DNA of 29,585 nt from Dunaliella salina (GCA_002284615.2 MU069437.1:1283613-1313197); one strand, 5' to 3'; shown: positions 1-10,744, counted from the first letter of the stretch. The notes: a model not told the origin generated them from the letters alone. Program-made: numbers and translations.

Positions 1-1690
1 ACACACACACAGGGGCCCTCCACTTTTTGCTTAGCTTCACATTGAAGAAGGAAACAACCTGACGGCTAGTAAAGGCAGCAATCCCACTTTATCCTTGCCC
101 ACCATTTGTGTCTTGCTCAGGCGACCTCTTGGAGTCCATTGATGCACACGAAAAGCCCATCACTAGCTTATCGTGGTGCCCTCGCAAGGTCAAGACGCCA
201 GGGGCATCTGCCCCGCATGCTGTGCTCGCAACATCAAGGTAATACTGCTCACGCAAGTGAAGATTTGGATTCGTTTGATCAGCACAGCAGCATGCCAGCT
301 TCAAGCGGCCCCCTTCTCTAAAGCACCTCTTTAACCAAGCTTAGCTTCAGAAAAGGAAGAGCTATGCTGCTAGCCACTGGCCAGGAGTGTTGATTAAGGA
401 ATAAAAGCATGAAATCCCCAACGGTATCCGGCCCGACCCAACAGAGTCACACTAGGGACTTCTGGCACACTGTCTGGGCCACGATTCCCCCACTAGACCA
501 TTCCAGGAAGTCCCAGGATCGCCCTTATGTAATGGTGCGGCTAGGGCCTCGAGCTTTAGGATGCTGTTTGTTTGGTTTTCGGTGGTTAAAACACACTCAG
601 CCTCCAGGGACGGGTGTGTTTCTTGATCCACCGAATCTCCCTGTCATAGATTGCGCAAGTGGTAGATCCGCTTGATGATATTGAAAGTCCACAAAACCTG
701 CTTGCCCTCAGTCAGCACAGGTCGAGAAGACAAAACAATCAAGGCATCTGCGGGACGCAGTGAAGGTGGTGTCACAGTCTTTGCAAAGCCTGTGCAGTTG
801 CAGGCGTCAGCTGGTTGCAGCTGCCACCAGCAGATCTTTGCACATGTACAGGCTGCACAAGTCTTTGACACAATCTTGCTCTTCTGTTCTTTCAATAATC
901 TGGAATTAACAATCTGGAATCAACAATCTGGGCTTGAAGAAAGCAAATTCTTATAAATAGAGGCACACCCATGGCCTTTCTCAGACTGATCAGTTGAGGT
1001 TTGAGAAAGCAGTGTGAGACAGCTCTGTGGCTTCTGGTCGATCTTATTGATCTTTGGTCATTTTGCAGCTCATTTAATGTAATGCTGGCTTGTATTGTCG
1101 GTTCCTGGTTGTTTTGCACCTCAGTCATATAATGCGGGCCTACACCCACAAACAACATCGTTTGGTTGAGTCCAACTCGCACGTCCCTGCTGTCTCCACT
1201 CCCCATATGCGTGAAGGTTGTTTGTACGAACACACGTACTCATGAAGTCCGAGTTATAAATGTCCGGAATAACATTCATCATGCAGACTAGCCATCAATC
1301 TGTTATCTTCAGCATAATTTTTTCATCCGCCTGTGTAAACTTTCAACCTCCTCAGTAATCAGATCATCTATGCATGTGCAAGCAACCGCAACACTGGCAA
1401 CTTTTTTTTTGAAGTGACAAAAAGTGTCACTTCAGCCCTGTGCAAGTGTTTGGAAAGTATATTCAAGGTGTGTAGCTTGCTGACTTTCCAAGTTGCCCAG
1501 GCTTTCATGTTGACTTTCACCACAAGACGTTGAATTGGAAGTGAATTTAAGGGTCAAAGTTTTGATGCAGGTGCTGAAGCAAATCGGTCCCTAACCTAAT
1601 TTTAAAGACTGATGACAAGGCTGACGTTTGAGGCCTTCAAAACTGTAACACCTTTTTTGACGCACTATGTTGGGGGTGTTGTTTCTGAAT
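1..1690. other. No gene recognised
   Basis: It begins with a short CA run. Open frames on both strands are short and overlapping. The minus frame at 644-895 (DALIVLSSRPVLTEGKQVLW, FNIIKRIYHLRNL) is the most protein-like, but I cannot place it. Confidence 0.5.
1411..1433. repeat. Inverted repeat (9-bp stem)
   Basis: GAAGTGACA and TGTCACTTC with a 5-base loop, next to a run of ten T. No gene abuts it. Confidence 0.9.
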
Positions 1691-1697
1691 GCCCACA

Positions 1698-1789
1698 AAC
1701 TGCCACCAATGTAAGTGTTGTCTTCTGAATGGGTAAATGGCCCAACTGCCACCAATGTAAGTGTTGTCTTTTGAATGAGTAAATGGCCC
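1698..1789. repeat. 46-bp tandem duplication
   Basis: Two copies of AACTGCCACCAATGTAAGTG plus TTGTCTT-TGAATG-GTAAATGGCCC with two differences. Confidence 0.92.
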
Positions 1790-2369
1790 AAAGAGCACAG
1801 AGGTCCTTGGCTTGGCTCTCTTGGGTCGGACTGTGGGATGCCAATTGGAGTACTCATTCTTATTACTAAGCTTCCGACCATCTGCTAGTCGCCTAGCTTT
1901 TTTCTTTTATAGGGAACCTTTCATATTGGGTACCTTTGGGCCCTTATTGGGTACCTGTCCATGGTGCAAGCAGTCTTTGGCCTGCAAAGACTTCACTTCC
2001 AGTGTGCCAATGCAACACACTTGAGGGCTTTTGAAACGTGGTATGGCGCGATACCTTTGCCTGCATTGTGATTTGATCAGTAAAGACGTTTCTCCTTAAA
2101 CTTTGTGCCCTTGCATGCTGATGCGTCAAAACAGCCTGCATTGGTTGTGTACCTAGCACTCAAGAAGATCCCACCGAATGCATTTTTCAACTTATCAGCG
2201 CATCTGCTCCAACTTTTCATTCGCAGCCTTGACCACAAGGTTAGGCTGTGGCGATGGCCGTGAGCCTGAGCTTACATCTGGACGGGACATACCTGAATGA
2301 AGCACCACCTTTACTTTTGCATCATCCATGAAATGGGTGTACGGAGTCACCAAGGCAGCTCGACTGGCC

Positions 2370-2600
2370 TCATGTCAGGCACCCTGGTCGTAAAGCCAGG
2401 AAGGCGTTTGGCAACGAGGAGGTTCCCGGATTGAATCCTTGTTTGGCCATGGCGGAATTTAATACCTTCTTGGGGTTTAACCTATTAGTGGGAGTTAGTG
2501 GAAGGCTCTTTCCTTGATGGACGCGGCCTAAGGGCAAGCGTATATCTTCCTTTTCCAAGGGTGAAGGTGCCACCTTCACCCTTGGCCTACAGTGTAGGTC
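2370..2600 (+). repeat. Possible tRNA-derived SINE
   Basis: GTTTGGCAACGAGGAGGTTC then CCGGATTGAATCC resembles the 3' half of a tRNA (B-box-like), followed by a body containing GATGGACGCGGCCTAAGGGC, a core shared with 16838-16912 and 25415-25455. The A box is not clear and no poly(A)-like end is visible. Confidence 0.35.
2555..2585. repeat. Perfect 31-bp palindrome
   Basis: Arms of 15 bp, CCAAGGGTGAAGGTG and CACCTTCACCCTTGG, separated by one base. It can form a cruciform or hairpin. Confidence 0.97.
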
Positions 2601-2762
2601 GGTAACTGAATTTTTTCGGACACATGTTTTGTGCTTTTGTGACTTTTCACAGTGAACATCAGGATTAAACACATTGCAATTCAAAGTTTCTTCCACTATT
2701 TCCAACATTCATGCAATGCAAGACGTTCTTTAATGAAGAAACTCTCGCTTGTTAACTCTCAA

Positions 2763-2834
2763 ACAGGTTACAGGTACGGATACACTATCTGGCAGGTAAA
2801 AGAAGGCCTCCAGTCAAAACGACTGACTGCTAGG
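2763..2834 (-). repeat. Solo LINE family 1 3' end
   Basis: Plus strand ACAGGTTACAGGTA ... GGCCTCCAGTCAAAACGACT then GACTGCTAGG: the stem CAGTCA/TGACTG with a 7-base loop and a GGTTACAGG-type tail. Confidence 0.7.
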
Positions 2835-2944
2835 TAAAAAGGAGAAGTTTTTGAAGAAGATTTTAGAGCTTGTCGTTGTTCTGACTCAAGAATTTCTTGA
2901 ATTGTTCCTCGAAGGATCGCATGTCACAAGACTGTACATGGTGA

Positions 2945-3500
2945 TTTTGATTTAGATTTAGATTTACATTTAGGGACCTTCAGCCAGATTGTTCGACTGA
3001 TCGGCCTGTGACTGGTCCTCGCCAGCCAACATAATATCCATAAGCTCAGAAATAAACAAATAAAGCTTGTTGTTGTGTTGCAAGAGGAAATCCTGCACAC
3101 CCTGGACACTAACTTGCTATAAATTAGGTTGTTCCATTGAAAAAACACCTGAGAAGCAGTTGAACAGGTAAGCATACTTTCTCCTCAAATCACAAACAGC
3201 TGCGTTTCTGCACGTCAAAAGGGCATGGACTTCATCCTGAATCTCAGCACTAGAGCAGCAATCACACAAGAGAGTTTCGAGAATCCTAAGCCGCTGTCTC
3301 TACCTTCAACCTGTGTGCCCTAAGTCTGAAACGGCTAACATTCCTTACGACATGTTGAGACAAATCCAAATGCATGTGTCTCGGTAAGCGGGCTGGGGCA
3401 CGCACATTGTGATCAAAAGGCACTGCAAACAAAGTTTGATAGGTTGCCAACCTACTGTAAGTCTCCCGAGGGTTTACTCCCTCAACATCTCTCCACATGT
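2945..3500 (-). mobile_element. LINE family 2, 5'-truncated fragment
   Basis: The minus strand ends with TAAATC repeats (2945-2974). Coding remnants match 26700-27235: WRDVEGVNPRETYSRLATY, TLFAVPFDHNVRAPARLP, HMHLDLSQHVVRNVSRFRLR, KVETAA and a stop. It covers only the last part of the C-terminal region. Confidence 0.88.
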
Positions 3501-3544
3501 ACATGGTGAAAGACAGGCAAATAAGGAGTCATCTGAGTTGTATA

Positions 3545-3735
3545 GATTTACAGAAGGGGGGATCTTCAGCCAGGGTGTTCAGCTGATCGGCCTGTGACTG
3601 GTCCTCACCAGTAAACATAATGTCCATATGCTCAGAAACAAACGAGTAAAGCTTGTTGTTGCGTTGCAAGAGGAAATCATGTGCCGGACACATGTTCAAG
3701 TTGTTGTATACAAGGTTGCTCCAACAACCTGACAC
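3545..3735 (-). mobile_element. LINE family 2, second truncated fragment
   Basis: The minus strand encodes HDFLLQRNNKLYSFVSEHMD, IMFTGEDQSQADQLNTLAED, followed by the 3' stem-loop and a single GATTTA tail unit. It lies about 45 bp beyond the previous fragment in the same orientation and starts nearer the 3' end, so it is a separate insertion. Confidence 0.85.
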
Positions 3736-3828
3736 CTCCTCTCATCAATGCAACCATACCGAGCTAAGACAGCTCGCCCAATAAAACCCCTGAATTGCGC
3801 TGCATAAGAATAGGTTGGGGAAGGTTAT

Positions 3829-3905
3829 ATCGCCTTATCCGCCTACCTTTATCCGCCTAAGAGTAGCTTACATCGCTTTATTCGCCTACCTTTATCCGCC
3901 TAAGA
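3829..3905. repeat. 43-bp tandem duplication
   Basis: ATCGCCTTATCCGCCTACCT then TTATCCGCCTAAGA is repeated at 3872 with minor changes. Confidence 0.9.
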
Positions 3906-3929
3906 ATTGGTTAGTTTATATGGGTTTTT

Positions 3930-3960
3930 AGCCTTCAGCCATGTGGTTTGGCTGCTCAGC
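3930..3960 (-). repeat. LINE-type 3' stem-loop, degenerate
   Basis: GCCTTCAGCCATGTGGTTTG then GCTGCTCAG: the CAGCCA-N7-TGGCTG hairpin of LINE family 2, without an adjacent coding remnant. Confidence 0.5.
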
Positions 3961-4373
3961 TGAGCTGCAGCTATCATATGAAGCACAAGAAGCTCAAAAA
4001 GAGAGAAAGCAACTGATTCACAAAGGATTGCTGGGTCTGCAAATAATGCTGCTTCAGAAAACAAGACCAGCAAACAGAAATGGCTTTAAATGTTTTTCAA
4101 CAAGGAAAGGGGTTGACTGGGTCACTTGAAAGAAGCCACAACAGTGACAGCGACAGCAGAATCAAAAGAATAATGGACAGAGTTGAGGGGAGCCAAAGGG
4201 AAAGCACAGACGACAAGCTACGGCTTTAATGAAAAACCTGCACCTTTAAACTTGTGCGAAGCATGTGCGATTGCAACTGCAGACAAGTCAAGCATGAAAC
4301 ATTTGAAGCTCGCATTGGAAAGTTGGACTGAGACTACAACCTTGTAGCACTGTCAAGTAGTTATGCCGCCGTT

Positions 4374-4402
4374 AACAACATACTATGTTGTTGCATAGTA
4401 TG
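4374..4402. repeat. Nested palindromes
   Basis: AACAACATACTATGTTGTT is a perfect palindrome around one base. CATACTATG and CATAGTATG form an overlapping alternative stem. Confidence 0.9.
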
Positions 4403-4404
4403 CA

Positions 4405-4623
4405 ATGATATATACAGAACACACACCAATGGGCTGGAACTGGTCAAAGCTTCCCACAGACTCCTTCAACTGCAACCCAGTCAATGCGGGCCCTCCTTCT
4501 GACATATACATGCATCATGACTCCAGGACTTACAGCAACTCCCTCTTTGATGCCCAGGATGTGGAAGTAGACAACTTGAATGCTCTCGCTGACAGCCAGG
4601 ACAGTCCATCCCCAAATAGTTAG
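4405..4623 (+). CDS. Hypothetical open frame, 72 codons
   Basis: MIYTEHTPMGWNWSKLPT ... HDSRTYSNSLFDAQDVEVDN ... SQDSPSPNS. Hydrophilic and protein-like in composition but of no recognised family. An upstream frame (LNLCEACAIATADKSSMKHL, about 4246-4310) faintly recalls a retroelement pre-integrase motif. It may be a gene fragment or chance. Confidence 0.2.
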   Translation: MIYTEHTPMGWNWSKLPTDSFNCNPVNAGPPSDIYMHHDSRTYSNSLFDAQDVEVDNLNALADSQDSPSPNS

Positions 4624-5399
4624 TCACATACAGATGTACGCACATGCCGAGACAGATGCACTCGCAAAAGATACATTTCATAGCCAAACCTCACATCTAT
4701 TTGTTGGTGAGATGTTTGTCTGGGGACTAGTAGCTTTGAAGCCAAAGTATGCCTTATTGCGCATGGGGTGGCCCTGGGTTGTGAGGCGTGGCTGCTTGGA
4801 GACTTTGTGGTTCCCTCAAAATCTTGACGAGTGGGATTGTCTACAGTGACTTCAGCAGCTGGTGATTGTTGTTGTGGAAAAGCAAGGCTGCCTGTATTAG
4901 ATTACTCAAACCTGTGGACATGCCCTTTGAAATCTGGATGTTCCAGGAGCATACACTCCGGTCCCTGAGTGGAATGCCAGATGGCTTTGACCATTCCTGT
5001 TTCTTCTGCAGTCCTGTTCCGCTGTCTTTTCTGAGAAATTGTCAGATAAGCACTAGAAGGGCAGTCTCAAGTGGACATATGGTCTGCCTGGATGCGATCT
5101 GATGGGGTGCAGAGGTTGTGATGGAGTAGGCATCCAGTGATCTGTGCGCAGGCATGCGTCGCATTGAGGCATGTCAATGAAATTATGTTCTTCAGGTTTC
5201 ATGCTTGTGGGAGTCCAGCAAACTTGGCAGGTATCATCCTCTGTTTGGCTTCTGGGGAAGGATTCAAGGAGGGCTACCTTGAGTCCTGTTTTTAAAGAAT
5301 TGGCAGAGCCCACTTTTCAATGATCATTGGTTCCCAAATAATCAGGTATTGTGATTGTGAGTGTGCGGGTGAGATGCCTTTCCTTTTTCTGCTTAGCAA
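4624..5399. other. No gene recognised
   Basis: Only short overlapping frames. No repeat structure is visible beyond the LINE remnant that starts near 5400. Confidence 0.45.
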
Positions 5400-5905
5400 T
5401 TACCAATTAAGGATGGCTTGAATTTGAAATTTGTATTTGTGTATGGCAGAAGGGCCCTGGAGCTGTGCATGCTTCTTTTTCTGGTTCCTCAAGCTTTCTG
5501 CATTGGTGAAGTTTGTGTTTGCAGTGGGTGGATTGAGACTTCAGTGTGACAAGTAAGGAATTTTGTTGGGTTGTGCTTATCCTTTTTGTGGTCAGTGGTT
5601 CTGAAGTAATTTGCCATGGTGACTTGCATGTGATGAGGGCTTGACAGGGCTGCATTCAGTGGTTTGCTGCTGTGGTTGTCTTGATTGGATGGAACAGACA
5701 GACTCTGTTGAGAGGTCCAGAGCGCCAAGAGAGAGTAAAGGTTTTGACTCCAAGCATAGACATCAGGAAATGCAGTAGCCATTTCTGGATGATGTTTCCA
5801 ATCTCAATCCATTGTTGTAATTTTTGGAGATAAGGAGTTGCCCACACCTGACTAGCGTACATGCCTGCTGGGATGACAATGATGCATGCAGCTACCATAT
5901 GTTGG
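5400..5905 (-). pseudogene. LINE C-terminal remnant (third lineage), 3' part
   Basis: The minus strand encodes IPAGMYASQVWATPYLQ and LHFLMSMLGVKTFTLSWR, aligned with IPTRMYACQVWGTEYL and LRRFLGVKSSATNWLVLR of the LINE at 9450-9600. Downstream frames are heavily broken (SKPLNAALSSPHHMQ, NPTKFLTCHTE). Confidence 0.65.
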
Positions 5906-5924
5906 CACAGTGGGGCTTGTTACC

Positions 5925-6155
5925 AGCTGTATGCTTACGTGCTGCGAACTCTGACACAAGATTGGTGCCTGCATAAGAACCAAGCACCTGATCCTCAATT
6001 TAGTTCATTTTCTGCGTTTTCAGGACGCAGGACCTTGCAAACTTACAAGCCCCATGATTCCCCAGGTCTTTTCACAGCCTTTTGGACCTCAACAAGGCCA
6101 GCCTTTGGAGTCAAACAGGGTTACCCTCTATCTCCAATGCAGTGCTCTGAACCTG
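5925..6155 (+). pseudogene. LINE reverse-transcriptase remnant, inverted 5' part
   Basis: The plus strand encodes YAYVLRTLTQDWCLHKNQAP, DPQFSSFSAFSGRRTLQ (compare VTDWCVQRRKVPDTQFGFHP in family 1) and, after an internal loss, FGVKQGYPLSP, which is RT motif B. It abuts the minus-strand C-terminal remnant head to head. Confidence 0.65.
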
Positions 6156-6300
6156 TGGTGCGGTCAGCTGGTTCGGTTGGAACATTCAATTTCATGTACC
6201 GTTTGCTGAGATGTCCTTCGCACCATTCATATCTTCAGCAGCAAAAGAGCTTTTTTCCTCTGGTTCACCATGTTATCGATTCCTTTGTAGCCTTAATTTG

Positions 6301-6361
6301 TAGCCTTGCAGTCATGCGTTCTGAGTGGCTTCTTTTCTCCTGTAATCCTGTAACCCTGTGA
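6301..6361 (+). repeat. Solo LINE family 1 3' end
   Basis: TAGCCTTGCAGTCATGCGTT, CTGAGTGGCTTC, then CTCCTGTAATCCTGTAACCC as the tail. Confidence 0.65.
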
Positions 6362-6756
6362 GTTCCGCAAATGTGCAGATCCGTCAGCCCCATCATTGCC
6401 TAAGACGCCAAAGTGGGCCTTAAATTGTAAAAATGAATAGTGTGTTCCCATGTATTCGACATTGCTTGAATGCATTCCACATGGGAATGGTTCCTCATGC
6501 GGATTGGATTAATGGTACCTTGGCCTCCCTAAATGTTAATCATGTGCATGGCATGTCAGACAAAGCGCTCATTCACCTACTTTGCGGACATTTTGAAGTG
6601 TTGCCCCCCCTCTTCATGAGTGTGGTAGGTTGATCCTGGCAGATACAACATTGTATTTTCCTGCTGCATTATCACACAGCTGCCTGATCTGTTTGTACAA
6701 CAAAGATTGATTAGCAGCAACAAAACTACGCTTTGTCAAATTTCCTTTTTATTTGC

Positions 6757-6800
6757 AGCCTAGCAATCATGCGTTTTGACTGATGGCTTTTTTCTTGGAA
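6757..6800 (+). repeat. Solo LINE family 1 3' end
   Basis: GCCTAGCAATCATGCGTTTT then GACTGATGGC; the tail is diverged. Confidence 0.55.
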
Positions 6801-7107
6801 ATTAATGACATTGTAGCGTTGTGCTGTCAAAGACAAGAGTGCTTCCCACAGCCAGGCTCTCGAGCCAGGTGCTTCAAGTAACCCTCCAGATCCCCATTAG
6901 CATGTCTTGTCTCATTTCTTGTGGTGGAGGGGGCTCAAGGCTCTTATGAGCCAATGTGTCTCCTCTTGCTTAATTGATGTGAAGAGAGTTTTTATGTGTA
7001 AACGTAGTTTTGCCTTTTCTTCTCTTGTGTATTTGGAAACCCGGGAGAGGCAGGATGCACTCTCAAAGCTTAAATTAGTTTGCCCCTGCTGAAGTGCCCC
7101 AAGATTA

Positions 7108-7167
7108 CCTGCAAGGTTACAAGGTCACGAGATGGAAGGCCTCCAGTCAAAACGACTGACTGCTAGC
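7108..7167 (-). repeat. Solo LINE family 1 3' end
   Basis: CTGCAAGGTTACAAGGTCAC ... GGCCTCCAGTCAAAACGACT then GACTGCTAGC. The stem-loop is identical to the copy at 2805-2834. Confidence 0.7.
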
Positions 7168-7654
7168 CAGAATACCTGCAAGTTCTCTGTTGATGGTATC
7201 AGTACATGAAAAACATATAAGCACATAAGCTGCGGGCATGCAGGACCAAAACCAGCGGCAACACCAGCACTGGAGCTCCGGATGAGCCCGGGTGGCAGCG
7301 CACAAAGGAGGAGCACGGCTTGCACACTGCCAACCTAATTGAGGCCATGCAACGGGACTTGTTTGAGTTGATGCACTGGTTTGGTGAACCATCCCCAAAT
7401 ACAAGATCCCTCTTGTGAGGAACAGAGTGAGCTACAGGATTGACTTGTCGCATGCCTTTATTAAAAGTTTGGGGAATGGATTGTTCAGAAGGGCCCATAA
7501 AAGTTTGTGACACCCCCCTGGTGTGGAGAGCCTGCTAGAAGTTACTTCTTGTTTGTAAGCAAGAACTTGCAAAGGATGGACCTAAGATGGACAGATCTTG
7601 GCTAAGAGAGCTAGTCTTTCAAAATCAGTGTGTACACACGTTACATTGGGAACA

Positions 7655-7684
7655 TGACCTTCAGCCAGGAAGTTTGGCTGCCTA
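7655..7684 (-). repeat. LINE-type 3' stem-loop, degenerate
   Basis: GACCTTCAGCCAGGAAGTTT then GGCTGCC, with a perfect CAGCCA/TGGCTG stem. No tail repeat is recognisable. Confidence 0.5.
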
Positions 7685-7745
7685 TATCATAGCATATAGT
7701 ACAGAGCGGGCTGAATCATAGCATATATTGCAGAGGGGGCCAGGT
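7684..7745. repeat. 29-bp imperfect tandem repeat
   Basis: ATCATAGCATATAGTACAGA then GCGGGC is followed by ATCATAGCATATATTGCAGA GGGGGC. It lies just upstream of LINE family 1. Confidence 0.75.
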
Positions 7746-7845
7746 CTGTCGGTCATCATAGGAAATATAACAGCATGTCAGGATGCAGGAAGCTAGGACT
7801 CTGATAGCGTATAGTATAAGTTGTTCTTTTGTGCGTGCAAACAAG

Positions 7846-7957
7846 CAGAACGGGCCTCTGAGCCAAATATGGTTTGATGAACACTGCAAGTTGAAGCGCA
7901 GCCTACTTCTTGCAGCAGTCAGGCGCGGGGAAGCAAAGCATGCATGCCAATTCCTCT
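7846..7957 (+). pseudogene. LINE family 1, endonuclease-RT linker remnant
   Basis: Encodes IWFDEHCKLKRSLLLAAVRR followed by GEAKHACQFL and a stop. W-F-D-x-x-C/L-x-x-x-K-R-x-x-L is the usual segment between the endonuclease and RT domains in LINE ORF2. Confidence 0.6.
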
Positions 7958-8483
7958 GAAGGGAGAGCAGAAGGTGTAACCGTTGGACAAAGCATTGTCA
8001 CAAAAGGCAGCAGTGTGCGCTTTTTTTAAAGGAAGGACCCTCAGGTCCATGCTACGTTGAGGAAGAGGCAGACCTCACACACACTCCAGTTCCTACTAGT
8101 GACAGGAACCAGCATCTGCAAAATTACTTCCGGGTGCCAACAACAGTGCCACAACAGAGTAGACGTACAGCTAGGACTACAGGAGGTTCTTGCTTGTCAG
8201 GAAGAGATCTGGCTGTGCCTTCAGGTAGGAATCATGCGCCCTCAGAGGTGCTCCTGAGACAAGGTGCTGATTCTGGGTGGGCTCCTCAACCTGACGGATT
8301 AGAAACTCCAAACACGGCAGTGTTGGAAAAGATGGTCCCATATCGCAAAGTTGAGTGCGGGTGCTTCACCTGGACTAGATGGTACTCCTATACCCTTCCT
8401 TATATATGCCTGTTTGCCCCTCGAGCGTGGTCGGAGAGTGGATTACCTTGACGTGCTGGTGCCTCTGGTTTAGGGTTTTCTTA

Positions 8484-9322
8484 ATAAAGCTAGGATCCCT
8501 AAAGTGTGGAAGGTTGCCATATTAAGTCCTCTGCACAAAAAGGGAGCTATGTCAAATCCTGGGAATTACAGGATGATTGCTGTTAGTGGGGTTATGTACC
8601 GCATTCACGCAAATGTTTTGTAAGACTTGGTGACAGATTGGTGTGTTCAGAGACGTAAGGTCCCTGATACACAGTTTGGGTTTCACCCAGGTAGGAGCAC
8701 GCTGCATCCCCTTTTTATTTTGAGGCACCTGAAGCATGCTGCAAACAAGCTCAAATTGCAGCGATCATATAGACTGCATGCTGCTTTCATAGACTTCTGT
8801 CAAGCCTATGATACCGTACCTTGCTTGCAACTTCAGGACCATCTGCAGCGCATTGCCATGCCTGCACTACTTCTACACGCACTTAAAGAGATGTACCAGG
8901 ATGATGAATATATTTTGATGGATGGGGATAAAAGGGCACGCACGCATCCTACAAATGGAGTTAAGCAAGGTTGTCCTCTGTCCCCTCTCTTGTTTTCTCT
9001 GTATATCAATGACATGGGCAGACACATCAGTGAAGGGATAAAAGGTGCCTTGATAGGAGATGGAGTAAATTGTGTGCCGTATATGCTGTATGCGGATGAC
9101 CTGAGTTTAACTACTAATGACCCAGGTAAATTGCAGCTCATGTTAAATAGGTTACGGACATATGCAGCGAAAAAAGGGCTGACTGTCAAGACGTCCAAGT
9201 CAGAGGTCGTACACTTTAGTAGTAGGCCTTGTTCTTCCTTGCCTACCTTCATGTATGGAGATGTGGCTCTACTGAAAAGGAGCAGTTTAAAAACCTCGGT
9301 ATGCTTGTTGACAAGCACATGA
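8484..9322 (+). pseudogene. LINE family 1 reverse transcriptase domain
   Basis: Reads ILSPLHKKGAMSNPGNYRMI, a TAA stop after HANVL (8622-8624), then QFGFHPGRSTLHPLF, AFIDFCQAYDTV (motif A), NGVKQGCPLSPLLFSLYIND (motif B), YMLYADDLSL (catalytic YADD, motif C) and TVKTSKSEVVHF. The Asp pair and first Asp of the active site are intact. From the first ATG (8627) it is open to 9322, but the correct frame shifts near 9275. Confidence 0.92.
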
Positions 9323-9913
9323 ATTTGAAGGTGTCAGAGAACTTTGCTGTGCGGCCTTACATGGCTGCCCAACAAAGGACTAAGAAGTTTGTGCATAAAC
9401 ATGGTCTGAGGAATAAGCCACACGCTCTGATTTGGCTCTCTAAGGTGTATGGCATTCCGACCAGGATGTATGCGTGCCAAGTGTGGGGAACTGAATATCT
9501 ACCAGAAGGCAGTGAGTTCAAAAGCCAGTTGCAGAAAAGGCAATTGTGCTCTTTAAGGCGTTTTCTAGGTGTGAAGAGTTCTGCCACGAACTGGCTAGTA
9601 TTGAGAGAGTGTGGCCAAGAGCCTCTACATTTTTATTGGTTTAAGGCCACTGTTAAGTTTCAACAGTATGCTTGATTCAAACAGTGAGACATTACGAAAA
9701 ATGCTAAAAGCAGATCTACGCCTGGCTATTAGGGAAGAGTCTTCAAGTTGTTGGGCTGCACATGTGTCTACAGCCTTCAATGGCATGCGCCATGAGGACA
9801 TATTTAAGCAGAAGATGCTGAGTGTTTCGAAGATCCCCATGCAGGATTTCTTAGGGGATTTGAGGTGCAGGCAGCAAAAGATATGGAGGGAAGCGGATGC
9901 TATGAGTCCCTGA
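9229..9913 (+). pseudogene. LINE family 1 thumb and C-terminal region
   Basis: Continues the RT protein after a frameshift near 9275: FKNLGMLVDKHMNL, VYGIPTRMYACQVWGTEYL, LRRFLGVKSSATNWLVLREC, GQEPLHFYWFKATVKF. A second shift near 9663 leads to NSMLDSNSETLRKMLKADLR and ends at a stop at 9911-9913. The family 2 copy at 26773-27807 has the same blocks in one frame, which confirms that these are breaks. Confidence 0.85.
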
Positions 9914-10015
9914 GGAGTGAACAGGAAAACAGTGACTTACCATCACTAGTGCGGAAGGCCTTTACATGAAACAGCGTGTACACCCTTTTGTGTCCCAACA
10001 TATTCATCTAAAGAT

Positions 10016-10300
10016 TTGGAGAAAGGAGTCATGAGATATTTGAGTAGGCTTAGGGTTCGTGCCCACTGCTTGAAGGTCGAATCCTGTAAATGGCTGGGTG
10101 GTTCAAACATTTGTCACAAGTGTGAGTATCCTGAAGTCCAGGACGAGAAAAATGTTCTCTTCTACTGCAATTGCCTGGAGATGTGTGAGCTGCGCAGAAA
10201 ATACAAGGACTTGTTCATTGGCGTTTCAAACCATTACATACTTTTGCCCAACTTCCAAACACTGACTTCATTCCTTTCTTGGCGAGCTACCACGTTTTGA
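10016..10300 (+). pseudogene. LINE family 1 C-terminal zinc-finger segment
   Basis: YLSRLRVRAHCLKVESCKW, then CHKCEYPEVQDEKNVLFYC and CELRRKYKDLF. The C-x2-C ... C spacing resembles the zinc-binding C-terminus found in many LINE RT proteins. It is separated from the preceding block by stops in 9911-10015. Confidence 0.75.
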
Positions 10301-10404
10301 CCGATCCTGAGAACAATACTTTTCTAAATCAAGACTCGTACAGGTTTTCGAAATTTTTGTCAGAATTGGTTCCAATTTTTGATGCTGGCTGAGATCGTTT
10401 CACC

Positions 10405-10475
10405 AGCAGCCAATCAACCAGAGCCTCGGGCTGTAGGCCACCCTTGTAACCCTTGCAACCTTTGTAGCAAAGGGC
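10405..10475 (+). repeat. LINE family 1 3' terminus
   Basis: AGCAGCCAATCAACC ... GGGCTGTAGGCC forms a weak stem-loop, followed by CCCTTGTAACCCTTGCAACC, a CTTGTAACC-type tail. This matches the solo 3' ends elsewhere in the window and places the end of the element. Confidence 0.65.
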
Positions 10476-10744
10476 ACTTGTCCTAAAAACTAGATTGGCA
10501 TAGGGCAAGTATGTCAACAGAAAAGGAAAGCTTTGTGCTGAAGTTTGGAGTCTTAATTCACTGCAAATAAGGCTTACATAAAGCACAGGCTTGGCTTAGC
10601 TGGTACTTCTGGTTGCTATTACAATAGCCGGCAGAGGCTCAACTTTGCTGCACAATCCGCTCCCCAACCACCACTGCCAACTTGGCAGTGTATATTAAAC
10701 ATACAAGCTCACAACTTAAACTGTCATCTTACCAACAAGGAAAT

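Larger units (their letters stand above)
6362..7650. other. Mostly unassigned, with LINE 3' ends
   Basis: Apart from two stem-loop 3' ends (6757, 7108) I see no structure. A minus-strand frame at 7199-7513 (RDLVFGDGSPNQCINSNKS) could be a gene fragment but has no recognised family. Confidence 0.4.
7830..10475 (+). mobile_element. LINE (non-LTR retrotransposon), 5'-truncated and decayed, family 1
   Basis: It contains, in order, an RT-linker segment (WFDEHCKLKRSLLLAAVRRG, about 7874), a GASPGLDGTP block (about 8368), the RT domain, thumb and C-terminal regions, a C-terminal zinc finger and a 3' stem-loop with a CCTTGTAACC tail (10405-10470). No endonuclease domain is visible upstream of 7830. 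In-frame stops and at least three frameshifts show the copy is dead. Clade assignment needs a tree. Confidence 0.88.

Noticed and set aside
2425..2460. A functional tRNA gene
   Set aside because: Only a B-box-like half is present. There is no acceptor stem or clear A box, so at most it is a SINE head.
2805..2834. Helitron 3' end (hairpin followed by CTAG)
   Set aside because: CTAG next to the hairpin fits the CTRR rule, but the motif on its other side carries a GTAACC microsatellite tail and occurs at the end of the LINE at 7830-10475, so a LINE 3' end explains it better.
8833..9318. Minus-strand frame of 161 codons
   Set aside because: Shadow of the reverse-transcriptase frame on the plus strand.
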